Source: Parabacteroides gordonii MS-1 = DSM 23371 (GTDB lineage: Bacteria > Bacteroidota > Bacteroidia > Bacteroidales > Tannerellaceae). From it: a stretch of 64,000 nucleotides of DNA. The position numbers and the translations under genes are program-made. The DNA is taken from NCBI RefSeq assembly GCF_000969825.1, contig NZ_KQ033919.1:4366762-4430761 (forward strand), written 5' to 3'. The notes beneath the pieces were generated by a model. The model saw nothing but the letters and a program-made list of their open reading frames with translations, was not told where the DNA came from and searched no databases. This document shows positions 25,783-35,588 of the stretch, piece by piece; within the stretch, counting starts at the first letter, position 1, and each line of letters opens with the position of its first letter.

Positions 25783-26139
25783 TTTGATTATATCCTTTTT
25801 CATGTATCTTTGTATTGAATGCAGTGTCTGATGCAAAGAGTTGCAAGGTCTGCAATATATGAATAAACGAGAAGCGTTTAAAAAATATTATCCTCATTTT
25901 GGAAATCTAGACACTTTCTAACGATGGTAAGGATAGTAGGCAGCAAACGCTCACGTTTCTTTTCTTGTTAATTACATACATTGTTTTGTATGATCAAGAT
26001 AAAGGGCGTGGGCTGTTGTTTATACTTATCATCGTGGGCAGTCTAGAGCCTCCAGAATGAGTGTAGATTACAGTTCCTGCGCCTTCTTTTTTTTGATACA
26101 TCCACTCCGGGAACTGATGGATACCAAACAGTCAGGCTT
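25783..26139 (+). promoter_or_regulatory. Promoter and ~320-nt leader before second Crp-like gene
   Basis: TTTG (25783-25786), 18 nt, TATCTTTG (25805-25812) is the most canonical promoter in the region. The leader holds a 20-codon ORF (25859-25921, MNKREAFKKYYPHFGNLDTF), a small AAACG/CGTTT hairpin followed by T-rich sequence (25944-25970), a CATACA/TGTATG hairpin, and a T8 run near 26085. An attenuator or small RNA is possible. No palindrome site was found. Confidence 0.45.
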
Positions 26140-26709
26140 ATGTATGAATATTTGAAACAATATTATCCGGTATCTGACGAGCTTTGTGAGGCTTTGTTAA
26201 CCTGCTGCGAACAAAAAGAATTTTCTAAAAAGGAATTGTTGATCTCTGCCGGGTCAGCGTGTAATAATTTATATTTTATATCGGAAGGCTTTTGTATATG
26301 TTATTTTGAAAAGGATGGGAGAGAGCATGTTGTCCGTTTCTTTAAAGAGGGCGATTTCTGTACCTCGTTTCATGGTTTTCTGGGGCATAAGAAGTCTTTC
26401 CTTTGTGTGAGGGCAAGTGAAAAGACAACAGTTCTTTGTGTTAGCCGGAGGAATTTTGAATATTTGTGGAAGAGTTTTGACGATTTTGCCTGTCTAATCT
26501 ATGCCATTCTGGAAAAACATGCCATAGAGTATGAGGAGAAGTATTTTAGGATGAGGAGTCTGTCTCCGGCTGAGCGCATCCGGTATTATATAGAAAACCA
26601 TGAGATTCAGATGCTTCTCAAAAGAGTTCCCCAATACCTGATTGCCTCTTATTTACAGATGACGGCAGAACATTATGCCAAGCTGCAAAGCCAGCTTAAT
26701 AAAAGATAG
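26140..26709 (+). CDS. Crp/Fnr-family regulator (paralogue 2)
   Basis: 189 residues. Tandem paralogue of the 25135 gene: shared YYPVSD, LYFISEGFC/IYFIMRGFC, FFKEGDF, LCVSR and VPQYxIASYL. The recognition-helix region reads MTAEHYAKLQSQLNKR, diverged from MTPETFAKILARRNKN, so DNA specificity probably differs. The start is fixed by an in-frame stop 24 nt upstream. Confidence 0.87.
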   Translation: MYEYLKQYYPVSDELCEALLTCCEQKEFSKKELLISAGSACNNLYFISEGFCICYFEKDGREHVVRFFKEGDFCTSFHGFLGHKKSFLCVRASEKTTVLCVSRRNFEYLWKSFDDFACLIYAILEKHAIEYEEKYFRMRSLSPAERIRYYIENHEIQMLLKRVPQYLIASYLQMTAEHYAKLQSQLNKR

Positions 26710-26787
26710 ATACTTTTCTTTTTAAACTAAATAACATCTTGTGCTGTTTTAACCCAATACAATATAAACAGAAATTGCAGATAAGGT

Positions 26788-26928
26788 ATGAAAAAGAAAA
26801 ATCTATGGTTGGTCATCGGTGTAATTATTGCTATTATCCTACTGATGGTATGGTTGTTTGTGGGAACGACGCTGGAAGAAGTCACTAATCCTGAAACAGA
26901 TCCGATGATGATCGAACAGAATGTTTAA
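26788..26928 (+). CDS. Small single-TM protein (46 aa)
   Basis: ATG at 26788 encodes MKKKNLWL, a strong TM segment (VIGVIIAIILLMVWLFV) and an acidic tail (TLEEVTNPETDPMMIEQ). The positive-inside start and the strong terminator 19 nt after the stop argue that it is a gene. Role unknown. Confidence 0.6.
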   Translation: MKKKNLWLVIGVIIAIILLMVWLFVGTTLEEVTNPETDPMMIEQNV

Positions 26929-26946
26929 TAGAAAGTACGAGTAAAT

Positions 26947-26984
26947 AAAAAGGGACTGTATCGTTGTTGATACAGTCCCTTTTT
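26947..26984. terminator. Bidirectional terminator
   Basis: A 16-bp perfect stem (26947-26962 with 26969-26984) with A and T tails, between the small gene and the mmd operon end. Confidence 0.9.
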
Positions 26985-27003
26985 GAGTATATAATCTGAT
27001 TGA

Positions 27004-28164
27004 TTATCCGAGGAATCCTAACAAGATACCGGCTGCAACGGCAGAACCGATCACACCTGCTACGTTCGGACCCATAGCGTGCATCAACAGATAGTTGCTT
27101 GGGTCATATTCCAAACCTACTACCTGAGAGATACGTGCCGAGTCGGGTACGGCAGATACACCGGCATTACCGATAAGCGGGTTGATCTTGTTACCTTCTT
27201 TGAGGAACAGGTTGAAGAATTTAACGAACAGGATACCGGCACAGGTTGCGATCACGAAAGATAATGCACCCAAACCGAAGATCTTAACCGAGTTTAGTGT
27301 TAAGAATTGAGTAGCCTGCGTAGAAGCACCGACAGTGATACCCAACAGGATCGTGATCGTATCGATCAGCGGGCCGCGGGCTGTTTCAGCCAGACGACGT
27401 GTTACACCACTTTCTTTCAACAGGTTTCCGAAGAACAGCATACCCAGCAAAGGCAGACCGGAAGGTACCAGGAAACAAGTCAGCAACAGACCGATAATCG
27501 GGAAAATAATCTTCTCGGTAGAAGATACAGCTCTCGGCGGTTTCATGCGGATCAAACGTTCCTTCTGCGTAGTAAGCAGTCTCATAAATGGTGGCTGGAT
27601 AATTGGTACCAACGCCATATATGAGTAGGCCGACACCGCAATAGCACCCATCAGGTTCGGAGCCAGTTTTGAAGATAGGAAGATAGCCGTAGGACCGTCA
27701 GCACCACCGATAATACCGATAGCACCGGCCTGGTTCGGTTCGAATCCCATCTGAAGAGCAATAATATAAGCTCCGAAGATACCGAACTGGGCAGCAGCAC
27801 CGATCAACATCAGCTTTGGATTGGATATCAAAGCTGAGAAATCGGTCATGGCCCCGATACCGAGGAAGATCAATGGTGGATACCATCCGGAGGTTACACC
27901 CTGATAGAGGATGTTTAGTACAGATCCCTGTTCGTAAATACCTACCTGAAGTCCTGCATCTTTGAAAGGAATATTACCGATCAGGATACCGAATCCGATA
28001 GGGATCAGAAGCATGGGTTCAAACTCGTATTTTATCGCAAGGAATATAAAGAGCAAACCAACCAGTAGCATAACGAGATGCCCCGGAGTTGCATTATATA
28101 CTCCTGTGTAGGTGAGGAACAACTGTAGGTTGTCACCCAGGAATGACATAAAACTCTCTTGCAT
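27004..28164 (-). CDS. mmdB: Na+-translocating decarboxylase beta subunit
   Basis: 386 residues, polytopic membrane protein of the OadB/MmdB/GcdB family. GGADGPTAIF, the conserved sodium-site helix with Asp, the N-terminal region with FLAIKYEFEPMLLIPIGFG, and the C-terminal VGLEYDPSNYLLMHAMGPNV are diagnostic. Couples decarboxylation of carboxybiotin to Na+ export. Last gene of the mce-mmdA-(LTD-OadG)-mmdC-mmdB operon. The alternative start MSFLG lies 5 codons in. Confidence 0.94.
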   Translation of the reverse strand: MQESFMSFLGDNLQLFLTYTGVYNATPGHLVMLLVGLLFIFLAIKYEFEPMLLIPIGFGILIGNIPFKDAGLQVGIYEQGSVLNILYQGVTSGWYPPLIFLGIGAMTDFSALISNPKLMLIGAAAQFGIFGAYIIALQMGFEPNQAGAIGIIGGADGPTAIFLSSKLAPNLMGAIAVSAYSYMALVPIIQPPFMRLLTTQKERLIRMKPPRAVSSTEKIIFPIIGLLLTCFLVPSGLPLLGMLFFGNLLKESGVTRRLAETARGPLIDTITILLGITVGASTQATQFLTLNSVKIFGLGALSFVIATCAGILFVKFFNLFLKEGNKINPLIGNAGVSAVPDSARISQVVGLEYDPSNYLLMHAMGPNVAGVIGSAVAAGILLGFLG

Positions 28165-28168
28165 ACTC

Positions 28169-28600
28169 TTATCCGATTACAACGAGATCGGCACCTTCCA
28201 GTACAGAATCCCCTTTATGTACTTTAATTTCAATAATCTTTCCGTCGCGGTCTGCGTTGATGTTGTTTTCCATCTTCATAGCCTCGAGAATAAGTAGAAC
28301 CTGTCCTCTTTTGACAGTATCGCCTACATTACATTTCAATTGCAGGATCACGCCGGGAAGCGGAGATTTGATGGCACCCTGTGTGGTAGATGCAGCCGGG
28401 CGGGTAATAACTGATTCGCCACTGGGGGTAGTTGGAGCCTGTGCCGGACGTTTCAGAGTTACCATTTGTTTTTTTGCCGGTTTTTCCATCTTTACCTGAT
28501 AGGGAGTACCGTTTACTTCTACTTCAGCGATATCGTCAACCACTGAATTGATGTGTACTTTATATACGTTACCGTTGATGGTATATTTAAAACTTTTCAT
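28169..28600 (-). CDS. mmdC: Biotin carboxyl carrier subunit of the decarboxylase
   Basis: 143 residues. C-terminal biotinyl domain with EAMKMENN around the biotinylated Lys (about residue 108), preceded by a Pro/Thr/Ala linker and a short N-terminal domain (YTINGNVYKVHINSV). Carries CO2 from the transferase to the membrane beta subunit. It lies 4 nt before mmdB. Confidence 0.94.
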   Translation of the reverse strand: MKSFKYTINGNVYKVHINSVVDDIAEVEVNGTPYQVKMEKPAKKQMVTLKRPAQAPTTPSGESVITRPAASTTQGAIKSPLPGVILQLKCNVGDTVKRGQVLLILEAMKMENNINADRDGKIIEIKVHKGDSVLEGADLVVIG

Positions 28601-28622
28601 TCTTGTTTGTTTTTAGAGATAA

Positions 28623-29513
28623 TTACTTTCTGGGTACATCACGTAAGCTATAAATCTTTGAGCTCCACGGGGAATAAGTACGGGCAACTTTACGGATAGT
28701 AAGTACGGTGTTCTCAACATCGTGGTTGTCGTCGCTCATTTCATACAAAGCAGCGGATATTGCTGCAAAAACTTCTCCTGATACTTCGTCCGGAGCGCTG
28801 GCTGAAACCGGAGCACCGGCTTTCTGAGCGTTACGTTTGCTAGCTGCGATAGCTGCTTTACCTACCTGTTTAAAGATAAGGAAGAGTAGGAGTAATCCGA
28901 GGAACACAACAGCCATAGCTGTAATGGTCATACCAATACCCAGAGAATCGTTCGTTTTGAAGTTTTCAATCTTTTCGTTAGAGTCTAACGTCAGGTTGTT
29001 TGTGCTGGGAGTAACTTTTGGAAGTATACCCCATTCTTCTCCTCCGTCGATTATTCTACCGTAGCTAATGTCACTTTTTTGTGCAGCCGGAATAGTAATT
29101 TCATCGATCAGTGTTTTACCGTCAGCATCGTATAGACCGATATAATTCTCTTTGGACGGATCTAATGTGAAGTTGACATGGAAAGTACCACGGCTCGGTT
29201 CTCCGTCAGCCCAGAATAATGTATGCTGACGGGGTGGTATTTGAGTAAGTACATCACCCTTTGGAATCGGATATTTTTTCGGATTGTTTTTGTCATCTGT
29301 CAAAAAACATCCTGCGATATTAACCGTTCCGGCAGAAGTATTGAATAATTCTATCCAGGGGTGGCGTTTGCCATAGTCGTCAACGAAATTATCGTCGTTG
29401 ATGACCAGCACTTCATTTATTCGCATGGAGGCTGCACGCTGCGCCTGTGCCCCGAATGAAACGAGCAAAACGAACAGCAGCAATACTCCAAATCTTTTTT
29501 TAATCATATTCAT
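28623..29513 (-). CDS. OadG-like decarboxylase subunit fused to a lamin-tail domain
   Basis: 296 residues. Signal peptide to about 24, then a lamin-tail-like beta domain (about 28-165: INEVLVINDDNFVDDYG, HPWIELFNTSAGTVNIAGCF), then one TM helix (MTITAMAVVFLGLLLLFLIF, about 192-211) and a short cytoplasmic tail as in OadG/MmdD gamma/delta subunits. OadG normally stabilises the complex; the periplasmic lamin-tail part is an added module. Position inside the mmd operon supports the role. Confidence 0.8.
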   Translation of the reverse strand: MNMIKKRFGVLLLFVLLVSFGAQAQRAASMRINEVLVINDDNFVDDYGKRHPWIELFNTSAGTVNIAGCFLTDDKNNPKKYPIPKGDVLTQIPPRQHTLFWADGEPSRGTFHVNFTLDPSKENYIGLYDADGKTLIDEITIPAAQKSDISYGRIIDGGEEWGILPKVTPSTNNLTLDSNEKIENFKTNDSLGIGMTITAMAVVFLGLLLLFLIFKQVGKAAIAASKRNAQKAGAPVSASAPDEVSGEVFAAISAALYEMSDDNHDVENTVLTIRKVARTYSPWSSKIYSLRDVPRK

Positions 29514-29529
29514 TTTCCTGTTTTAAGAA

Positions 29530-31083
29530 TTATAGAGGCAGATTGTCATGTTTCTTAGCAGGATTGCTTAACTTCTTAGTCTGCAATTGTTGTAAAGCAC
29601 GAATGATACGGAAGCGAGTATTACGCGGTTCGATCACATCGTCGATATAACCGTATTGAGCAGCATTGTAAGGATTTGCAAATGCTTTCTTGTATTCTGC
29701 TTCTTTTTCTGCTGTTGCTTTTGCAGGATCTTCGGATGCGGCAACTTCTTTTGCGAAGATAACTTCTACAGCACCGCTTGGGCCCATTACGGCGATTTCA
29801 GCGGTTGGCCATGCGTAGTTCATATCACCACGCAGGTGTTTAGAACTCATCACGCAGTAAGCACCACCGTAAGATTTACGCAGGGTAACTGTGATTTTAG
29901 GCACAGTTGCTTCGCCGTAAGCGTAAAGCAATTTGGCTCCGTGAAGGATAACGCCGTTATATTCCTGGCCTGTTCCCGGCAGGAATCCCGGAACGTCTAC
30001 CAATGTTACCAAAGGAATGTTGAATGCATCGCAGAAACGAACGAAGCGGCCAGCCTTGCGAGAAGCGTTGCTGTCCAGACATCCTGCCATCACTTTCGGC
30101 TGGTTGGCTACGATACCAACTGTCTGACCGTTGAAGCGGGCGAAACCTACGATGATATTTTTAGCATAATCAGCGTGTACTTCGAGGAATTCACCGTTGT
30201 CGATGATTGTACCGATCACTTCATACATGTCGTATGACTGGTTGGTGTTATCAGGGATAATATCATTTAATACGTCGTCCAGGCGATCGATCGGATCTTT
30301 ACATTCGATCAGCGGAGTTTCTTCCAGGTTGTTCTGCGGCAGGAAGCTGATTAATTTACGGATCAACTGCAGACCGTCTTCTTCTGTGTCGACAGCGAAG
30401 TGAGCCACACCCGATTTGGTGGTGTGCACGCTTGCTCCACCCAGTTCTTCCTGAGTTACATCTTCTCCGGTAACTGTTTTTACTACTTTCGGACCTGTCA
30501 GGAACATATAGCTTGTTCCGCGTGTCATGATGTTGAAGTCTGTCAAAGCAGGAGAATAAACGGCACCACCGGCACATGGGCCAAAGATACCGGAGATCTG
30601 CGGCACAACGCCTGAAGCCAGGATATTACGCTGGAAAATTTCAGCATAACCGGCCAATGCGTTAACACCTTCCTGGATACGTGCTCCACCTGAATCATTC
30701 AGACCGATGACAGGGGCACCCATTTTCATGGCCTGATCCATTACTTTACAGATCTTCATAGCTAATGACTCTGACAAAGCACCGCCGAATACTGTGAAAT
30801 CTTGTGCGTAGACGTAAACCAGGCGGCCGTCGATCGTACCATAACCTGTTACAACGCCATCACCCAGGAATTTTGTTTTTTCGATACCGAAGTTGGTACA
30901 ACGGTGTTGAACGAACATATCAAACTCCTCGAAACTACCTTCGTCAAGCAGCATGGCGATACGTTCGCGTGCTGTGTACTTGCCTTTTTTGTGTTGAGAC
31001 TCGATTCTTTTTTCTCCACCACCGAGACGGGCTTGTTCGCGAAGAGCGATAAGCTCTTTTACTTTTTCAAGTTGGTTACTCAT
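29530..31083 (-). CDS. mmdA: Methylmalonyl-CoA decarboxylase, carboxyltransferase subunit
   Basis: 517 residues. Carboxyltransferase of the propionyl-CoA carboxylase beta/MmdA family: [20 protein letters not shown] at the start, [30 protein letters not shown], and [17 protein letters not shown]. Removes CO2 from (S)-methylmalonyl-CoA onto biotin, yielding propionyl-CoA. Context with mce and membrane subunits argues for a decarboxylase over a PCC carboxylase. Confidence 0.93.
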   Translation of the reverse strand: MSNQLEKVKELIALREQARLGGGEKRIESQHKKGKYTARERIAMLLDEGSFEEFDMFVQHRCTNFGIEKTKFLGDGVVTGYGTIDGRLVYVYAQDFTVFGGALSESLAMKICKVMDQAMKMGAPVIGLNDSGGARIQEGVNALAGYAEIFQRNILASGVVPQISGIFGPCAGGAVYSPALTDFNIMTRGTSYMFLTGPKVVKTVTGEDVTQEELGGASVHTTKSGVAHFAVDTEEDGLQLIRKLISFLPQNNLEETPLIECKDPIDRLDDVLNDIIPDNTNQSYDMYEVIGTIIDNGEFLEVHADYAKNIIVGFARFNGQTVGIVANQPKVMAGCLDSNASRKAGRFVRFCDAFNIPLVTLVDVPGFLPGTGQEYNGVILHGAKLLYAYGEATVPKITVTLRKSYGGAYCVMSSKHLRGDMNYAWPTAEIAVMGPSGAVEVIFAKEVAASEDPAKATAEKEAEYKKAFANPYNAAQYGYIDDVIEPRNTRFRIIRALQQLQTKKLSNPAKKHDNLPL

Positions 31084-31121
31084 TGTATTTCTGATTTGTT
31101 GTTAGAAATGAAGTTATTATC

Positions 31122-31529
31122 TTATTTACCCGGCATGCAAAGCTCTGTCAGTACGCTGCAAGTTGATTTCGGGTGAAGGAATGCAATGTTTAAGCCTTCT
31201 GCACCACCGCGGGGAGCTTTGTCGATCAGTTTAACGCCTTTTGCTTCAGCTTCATCCAATGCTGCCTGTACATCAGGTACGGCAAATGCAATGTGGTGAA
31301 TGCCTTCGCCTTTCTTTTCGATAAACTTAGCGATAGTACTGTCTTCGCTGGTCGGTTCCAGTAATTCGATTTTTGTCTGGCCAACTTTGAAGAATGCTGT
31401 TTTTACTTTTTGGTCTGCAACTTCTTCGATGTTGTAGCATTTCATACCTAAAATTTCTTCGTAATACGGCAGACAAGCTTCGATGCTTTTCACTGCAATG
31501 CCCAGATGCTCAATATGTGTAATTTCCAT
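31122..31529 (-). CDS. mce: Methylmalonyl-CoA epimerase
   Basis: 135 residues. Glyoxalase-fold: ITHIEHLGIAVKSIE with metal His, KIELLEPTSEDS, and KGEGIHHIAFAVPD with the second His/Glu set. Converts (R)- to (S)-methylmalonyl-CoA directly upstream of the decarboxylase, first gene of the operon. Confidence 0.95.
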   Translation of the reverse strand: MEITHIEHLGIAVKSIEACLPYYEEILGMKCYNIEEVADQKVKTAFFKVGQTKIELLEPTSEDSTIAKFIEKKGEGIHHIAFAVPDVQAALDEAEAKGVKLIDKAPRGGAEGLNIAFLHPKSTCSVLTELCMPGK

Positions 31530-31573
31530 GTCAATAATAATTTAATAATTGATAATGCTTTTTGTTTTGCAGG

Positions 31574-31581
31574 CAAAGGTA
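31574..31581 (-). promoter_or_regulatory. -7 box TACCTTTG for the mce-mmd operon
   Basis: Exact reverse-strand TAnnTTTG, 45 nt upstream of the mce start. Confidence 0.6.
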
Positions 31582-31654
31582 CATTCTTTTTTGAAGAATC
31601 AAGAAAATTTTCACTAATTATTAGAGGTAATAATGTGTCATTTTGCCAATAATT

Positions 31655-31695
31655 AAAAGAGCCAATGAAAGGGGGAATCTTTTATTGGCTCTTTT
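31655..31695 (-). terminator. Terminator of the TonB receptor gene
   Basis: AAAAGAGCCAAT (31655-31666) pairs with ATTGGCTCTTTT (31684-31695); the minus strand reads into a T-rich run. Located 23 nt after the receptor stop. Confidence 0.8.
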
Positions 31696-31717
31696 ACGCT
31701 ATATGAATAGTATATTC

Positions 31718-34126
31718 TTAGAAATCAACTATCAGACGGGCATTGAGTTGACGGCCTGTCAGGTAATTCGGTACGGCAAACTGCTGATTGTCGATGTTGG
31801 TGATCCAATAATAGGAACTAACATTTTTTATATCGAATAAGTTAAATACGTCGATCCCTACCCAAATGTTCTTCAGATGGCGGAAAAAGCCCCTGTCCAT
31901 GATGGCATCCGACTCTCCGGCCAGTTGGTAGGAGAATCCCAGGTCGACACGTTTGTAAGCAGGGGTACGGAAAGTGCTTTTTACGTCTTCGTATTTCGTT
32001 CGTGGAGCAATAAAGGGTAGTCCGCCTGAAAGAACACCTTTCAGGTTCAGTTTGACCCGTTTGTATCCCGGAAAATAATCCTGGAAGAAAAGTGATACAT
32101 TATATCCCTGGCTGTTAGGCATGGGGACGGTTACCATGTCGCGGATCGTCTGCTCGGCTTTCATCAGTGAGAAGCTGATCCATGAGTCGGTTCCGGGGAC
32201 GAATTCACCGAAGAACTTGACGTCGATACCCATTGCATGCCCTTTGGCGCAGTTCTCTCCGTAATAACGGATCTTAACGTTGTCGACGGTATAAGGGATC
32301 AGGTTGTCCAGTTTCTTATAATACAGGTCGGCACTTACTTTGAAGTTACGGTCTGCGGCACGGAACGTATAGTCACCTCCTACGATGAAGTGGATGGAAC
32401 GTTGCGATTTGATATTTTTATTCAGTTCGATCACATCGTTGCCGGCTTCGTCCTGTACGGTCGTTCGCAATTCTTTGTAGAATGGCGACTGATAGTAGAT
32501 ACCTGTCGCCGCGCGGAACGTGAGGTTCTGGTCGAAGTTCGGAATAAAGCCGAGAGAAACACGCGGGCTGACGATAAATTCCTTGTTGTAAGTCCAGTAA
32601 GCCCCGCGAAGACCGCCAATCAGAGTGAACATCCCCTGTTTTGTACGGAACTTGAAAGCATCCTGCACATAAGCGGATAACCGTGTGCTTGACAGGTCAT
32701 TGTTTGAGTAGAGGTTGGAGATCACATTGACCCCTGTTCCTGTCTGCGGAAGCGAGTAGCCGGCCGAGTCGCGTTTTTCCCATTCGCTGATACGGTCGTT
32801 GATCTTTTCCATCTGAACGGTTGCTCCCCATTTGATCGTATTGTTTTTGATACGGCTGCTACCGTAATGGCCTACATTCATAATGGTTGAGTTCAAACGG
32901 TTGCGGGCATGTTCGTGATAGCGGGCTACTTCAAGATTACCTTCGTCTTTTTCGGCAGCCGCTTCTCCCAGCCAGTATTCTCCTGTTATATCGTACGTTT
33001 CAATTTCTTTACTGGAGAATGCGGATGCCTGCAGACCCAGCTCCGTGTTCTCATTCGGATTGTGCTTCAAAGTCAGCGCTCCGAATATCGTTTGGAACTT
33101 ATCGCGTTCACGGCTGTTGGGAAAAGCTACTTCGAATCTTTGGGCATGTTCTACCGTACCGAATGTTGTCTCACGTTTATGCGGGGTGAATTTGAACGAG
33201 TTTAATGCCAGGTTCCCCAGGAAATTAACTTCCCATTTGGGAGCCAGTTGGTAAGTCATATACGACTGAAGATCGACGAAGTCCGGTTGATACTCTGCGT
33301 CCGTGTCCATTGTTTTCAGCAACGAACGGCCTGTCTTGTAGCGAACACCCGTAACCTGTGTGAATTTACCGATCGAACTGCCTACATAGGCGCTTGCCCC
33401 CAGTAAACTGGCGGAAACCGAACCTTCAAACATAGTTGGTTTCTTATATTTAATATCGAGTACCGAACTCATCTTATCCCCGTAACGGGCTTCAAATCCT
33501 CCGGCGGCAAAATTGACAGATTCGGTCAGGTCGGGGTTGATAAAACTCAGTCCTTCCTGTTGCCCGGAACGGATCAGCAGGGGACGGAATACTTCCAGCC
33601 CGTTTACATAAACGATATTTTCGTCGTAACTACCGCCACGTACCGAATATTGCGAACTTAGCTCATTGCTGGAAGAAACACCGGCAAAAGTCACCACCAG
33701 ACTTTCGATACTACCCCCGGCCGGGTCGGGCAGGAGTTTCACACGATTGGCATCGAGTGTTTCGAGTGTCGATGTCTGTTTACGGATAGCCGTGGCAACC
33801 ACTTCCCCTAGGTCGATACTGGTGTAGTTCATCTGTACGTTCAGTCGCATATCTTGTTGTACACTGGGTAAGATACGTTCCGCCTTGTTATATCCCAGGC
33901 AGGAAAAAATAACGGAAACGGAATCCCCGGGAGAAGTTGTCAGCGAATAATACCCCTTCTCGTTCGTCATGGCTCCGTTCAAAGTGTTTTTTATCTGAAC
34001 AAGAACCAGTTCGAGCGGGCTACCGTCGGCATCGCGAACATATCCTGTGATTTTAACATGCTTTTGTCCAAAAGCACTGATAGAAACTAATATAAATAGC
34101 AGTGCAGCTATCGCACGAATCTTCAT
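31718..34126 (-). CDS. TonB-dependent outer-membrane receptor
   Basis: 802 residues. Signal peptide 1-20, then a CarboxypepD_reg-like domain (VKITGYVRDADGSPLELVLV, about 23-105), plug domain (SIESLVVTFAGVSSSNELSS, SVRGGSYDENIVYVNGLEVF), and a 22-strand barrel ending GRQLNARLIVDF. It takes up an unknown ligand across the outer membrane with TonB. No SusD partner is adjacent, so it is not a standard SusCD pair; substrate unknown. Confidence 0.93.
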   Translation of the reverse strand: MKIRAIAALLFILVSISAFGQKHVKITGYVRDADGSPLELVLVQIKNTLNGAMTNEKGYYSLTTSPGDSVSVIFSCLGYNKAERILPSVQQDMRLNVQMNYTSIDLGEVVATAIRKQTSTLETLDANRVKLLPDPAGGSIESLVVTFAGVSSSNELSSQYSVRGGSYDENIVYVNGLEVFRPLLIRSGQQEGLSFINPDLTESVNFAAGGFEARYGDKMSSVLDIKYKKPTMFEGSVSASLLGASAYVGSSIGKFTQVTGVRYKTGRSLLKTMDTDAEYQPDFVDLQSYMTYQLAPKWEVNFLGNLALNSFKFTPHKRETTFGTVEHAQRFEVAFPNSRERDKFQTIFGALTLKHNPNENTELGLQASAFSSKEIETYDITGEYWLGEAAAEKDEGNLEVARYHEHARNRLNSTIMNVGHYGSSRIKNNTIKWGATVQMEKINDRISEWEKRDSAGYSLPQTGTGVNVISNLYSNNDLSSTRLSAYVQDAFKFRTKQGMFTLIGGLRGAYWTYNKEFIVSPRVSLGFIPNFDQNLTFRAATGIYYQSPFYKELRTTVQDEAGNDVIELNKNIKSQRSIHFIVGGDYTFRAADRNFKVSADLYYKKLDNLIPYTVDNVKIRYYGENCAKGHAMGIDVKFFGEFVPGTDSWISFSLMKAEQTIRDMVTVPMPNSQGYNVSLFFQDYFPGYKRVKLNLKGVLSGGLPFIAPRTKYEDVKSTFRTPAYKRVDLGFSYQLAGESDAIMDRGFFRHLKNIWVGIDVFNLFDIKNVSSYYWITNIDNQQFAVPNYLTGRQLNARLIVDF

Positions 34127-34196
34127 AATTAATAATGTTATAGCTTTACTAACGCGAAAAATAAAGGAAGCGTATATTAAGCATGTAAAAAATCTT

Positions 34197-34204
34197 TATC
34201 TTTG
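34197..34204 (+). promoter_or_regulatory. -7 box TATCTTTG for the 34270 operon
   Basis: Exact TAnnTTTG, 66 nt before the nitroreductase ATG. Confidence 0.6.
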
Positions 34205-34269
34205 CCCTATGGGGAAATGTTCCCTTCAAAAAGAATGATTTAATAAACAGCTACAAAAATAAGATAAAA

Positions 34270-34824
34270 ATGGATAGCTTTGCAACTCTTATCAAGAATA
34301 GAAGAAGTACACGTAAGTTTACCGACCAGTTGCTTTCGCCCGAACAGGTGGAGATGATCTTAAAAGCCGCATTGATGGCTCCGGCCTCTAAACGTAAGAA
34401 TCCCTGGCAGTTCGTTGTAGTGGAAGATCAGGAAATGCTGAAGAAACTGGCTGGCTGTAAACCCGCCGGTTCGTCTTTTCTTGAAGGTTGCGCCCTGGCT
34501 GTCGTGGTAATGGCGAATGTAATGGAAAGTGATGTGTGGGTGGAAGACGCCTCGATCGCTTCTATTTATATGCAACTTCAGGCGGAAGACCTGGGGTTGG
34601 GTAGTTGTTGGTGCCAGATACGTAACCGGCAGACGGAAGATGATACGGATGCCAATGTATATGTACGCAACCTGCTGAATATACCTTACCAGCTCGAAGT
34701 GCTTTCGATCATAGGCTTCGGGTATAAAGACCAGGAACGTAAGCCGTTTGACGAAACGCATTTGCAATGGGAGAAAATTCATCTGGGCACTTTTAAGATG
34801 CCGGAAGAAACTAACGAAGCATGA
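34270..34824 (+). CDS. Nitroreductase-family flavoprotein
   Basis: 184 residues. NRRSTRKFTDQLLSPEQ at the N-terminus (FMN phosphate contact), ALMAPASKRKNPWQFVVVED, and LGLGSCWCQIRNR are typical of FMN nitroreductases. Probable NAD(P)H-dependent reductase, substrate unknown. It overlaps the next gene by 4 nt (ATGA). Confidence 0.9.
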   Translation: MDSFATLIKNRRSTRKFTDQLLSPEQVEMILKAALMAPASKRKNPWQFVVVEDQEMLKKLAGCKPAGSSFLEGCALAVVVMANVMESDVWVEDASIASIYMQLQAEDLGLGSCWCQIRNRQTEDDTDANVYVRNLLNIPYQLEVLSIIGFGYKDQERKPFDETHLQWEKIHLGTFKMPEETNEA

Positions 34825-35588
34825 AAATAGTATTTATAGGAGCCGGAAATCTGGCAACGCGTCTGTCGCTTGCCATGCAGCGGGTAGGCATGCAGATAGG
34901 GCAGGTGTACAGTCATACCTCTGAGAATGCCAGGCAACTGGCTGTTAAACTGGGGTGTCCCTGGACAACGGACTTGTCTGCTTTGCAGGCCGATGCGGAT
35001 ATGTATGTCTTTTCTTTGAAAGACACGGTTCTGGCGGATGTGATCGCACAGGTGAAACCGAACAACGGTCTGTGGATACATACTGCCGGAAGCATGCCGA
35101 TGGATGTTTTTGAGGGGTATGCCGCACGTTATGGCGTGCTTTATCCTTTGCAGACATTCAGTAAAGGAAGGGAGGTCAGTTTCGACGTGATTCCTATTTT
35201 CTTGGAAGCTAACACAAAGAAGGATGCCGACTATCTGAAAAAGATAGCCAGTGCATTATCGGAAAATGTTCGTTTTATGTCGTCTGAAAAGCGGCGTAGC
35301 CTGCATCTGGCCGCTGTCTTTGCCTGCAACTTTACCAATCATATCTATGCCCTGTCCTATAAGTTGCTCGAACAGGAAGAGATCCCTGCCGATGTCCTCT
35401 TACCGCTGATCGATGAGACGACGGCAAAGATTCATGCCATGCCGCCGGCTGCCGCTCAAACCGGGCCGGCTATCCGTTACGATGAAAATGTAATAAACAA
35501 ACATCTGGCTATGCTGGACGATCCTGATATGAAAGAGATCTACCAGCTTTTAAGCCGGAGCATACATAAGGAGGCCCAAAATGAGTAG
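34821..35588 (+). CDS. Rossmann-fold oxidoreductase with DUF2520 domain
   Basis: 255 residues. N-terminal NAD(P) motif [18 protein letters not shown]-terminal DUF2520-like all-helical part ([20 protein letters not shown]). Architecture resembles ProC/F420-dependent oxidoreductases. Reaction unknown. Translationally coupled on both sides (4-nt overlap upstream, 8-nt overlap with kdsC). Confidence 0.85.
   Translation: MKIVFIGAGNLATRLSLAMQRVGMQIGQVYSHTSENARQLAVKLGCPWTTDLSALQADADMYVFSLKDTVLADVIAQVKPNNGLWIHTAGSMPMDVFEGYAARYGVLYPLQTFSKGREVSFDVIPIFLEANTKKDADYLKKIASALSENVRFMSSEKRRSLHLAAVFACNFTNHIYALSYKLLEQEEIPADVLLPLIDETTAKIHAMPPAAAQTGPAIRYDENVINKHLAMLDDPDMKEIYQLLSRSIHKEAQNE

Noticed and set aside
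28169-31529. Propionyl-CoA carboxylase instead of decarboxylase
   Set aside because: Membrane beta and OadG-like subunits and the epimerase are present and no biotin carboxylase is encoded here, so the decarboxylating direction is preferred.
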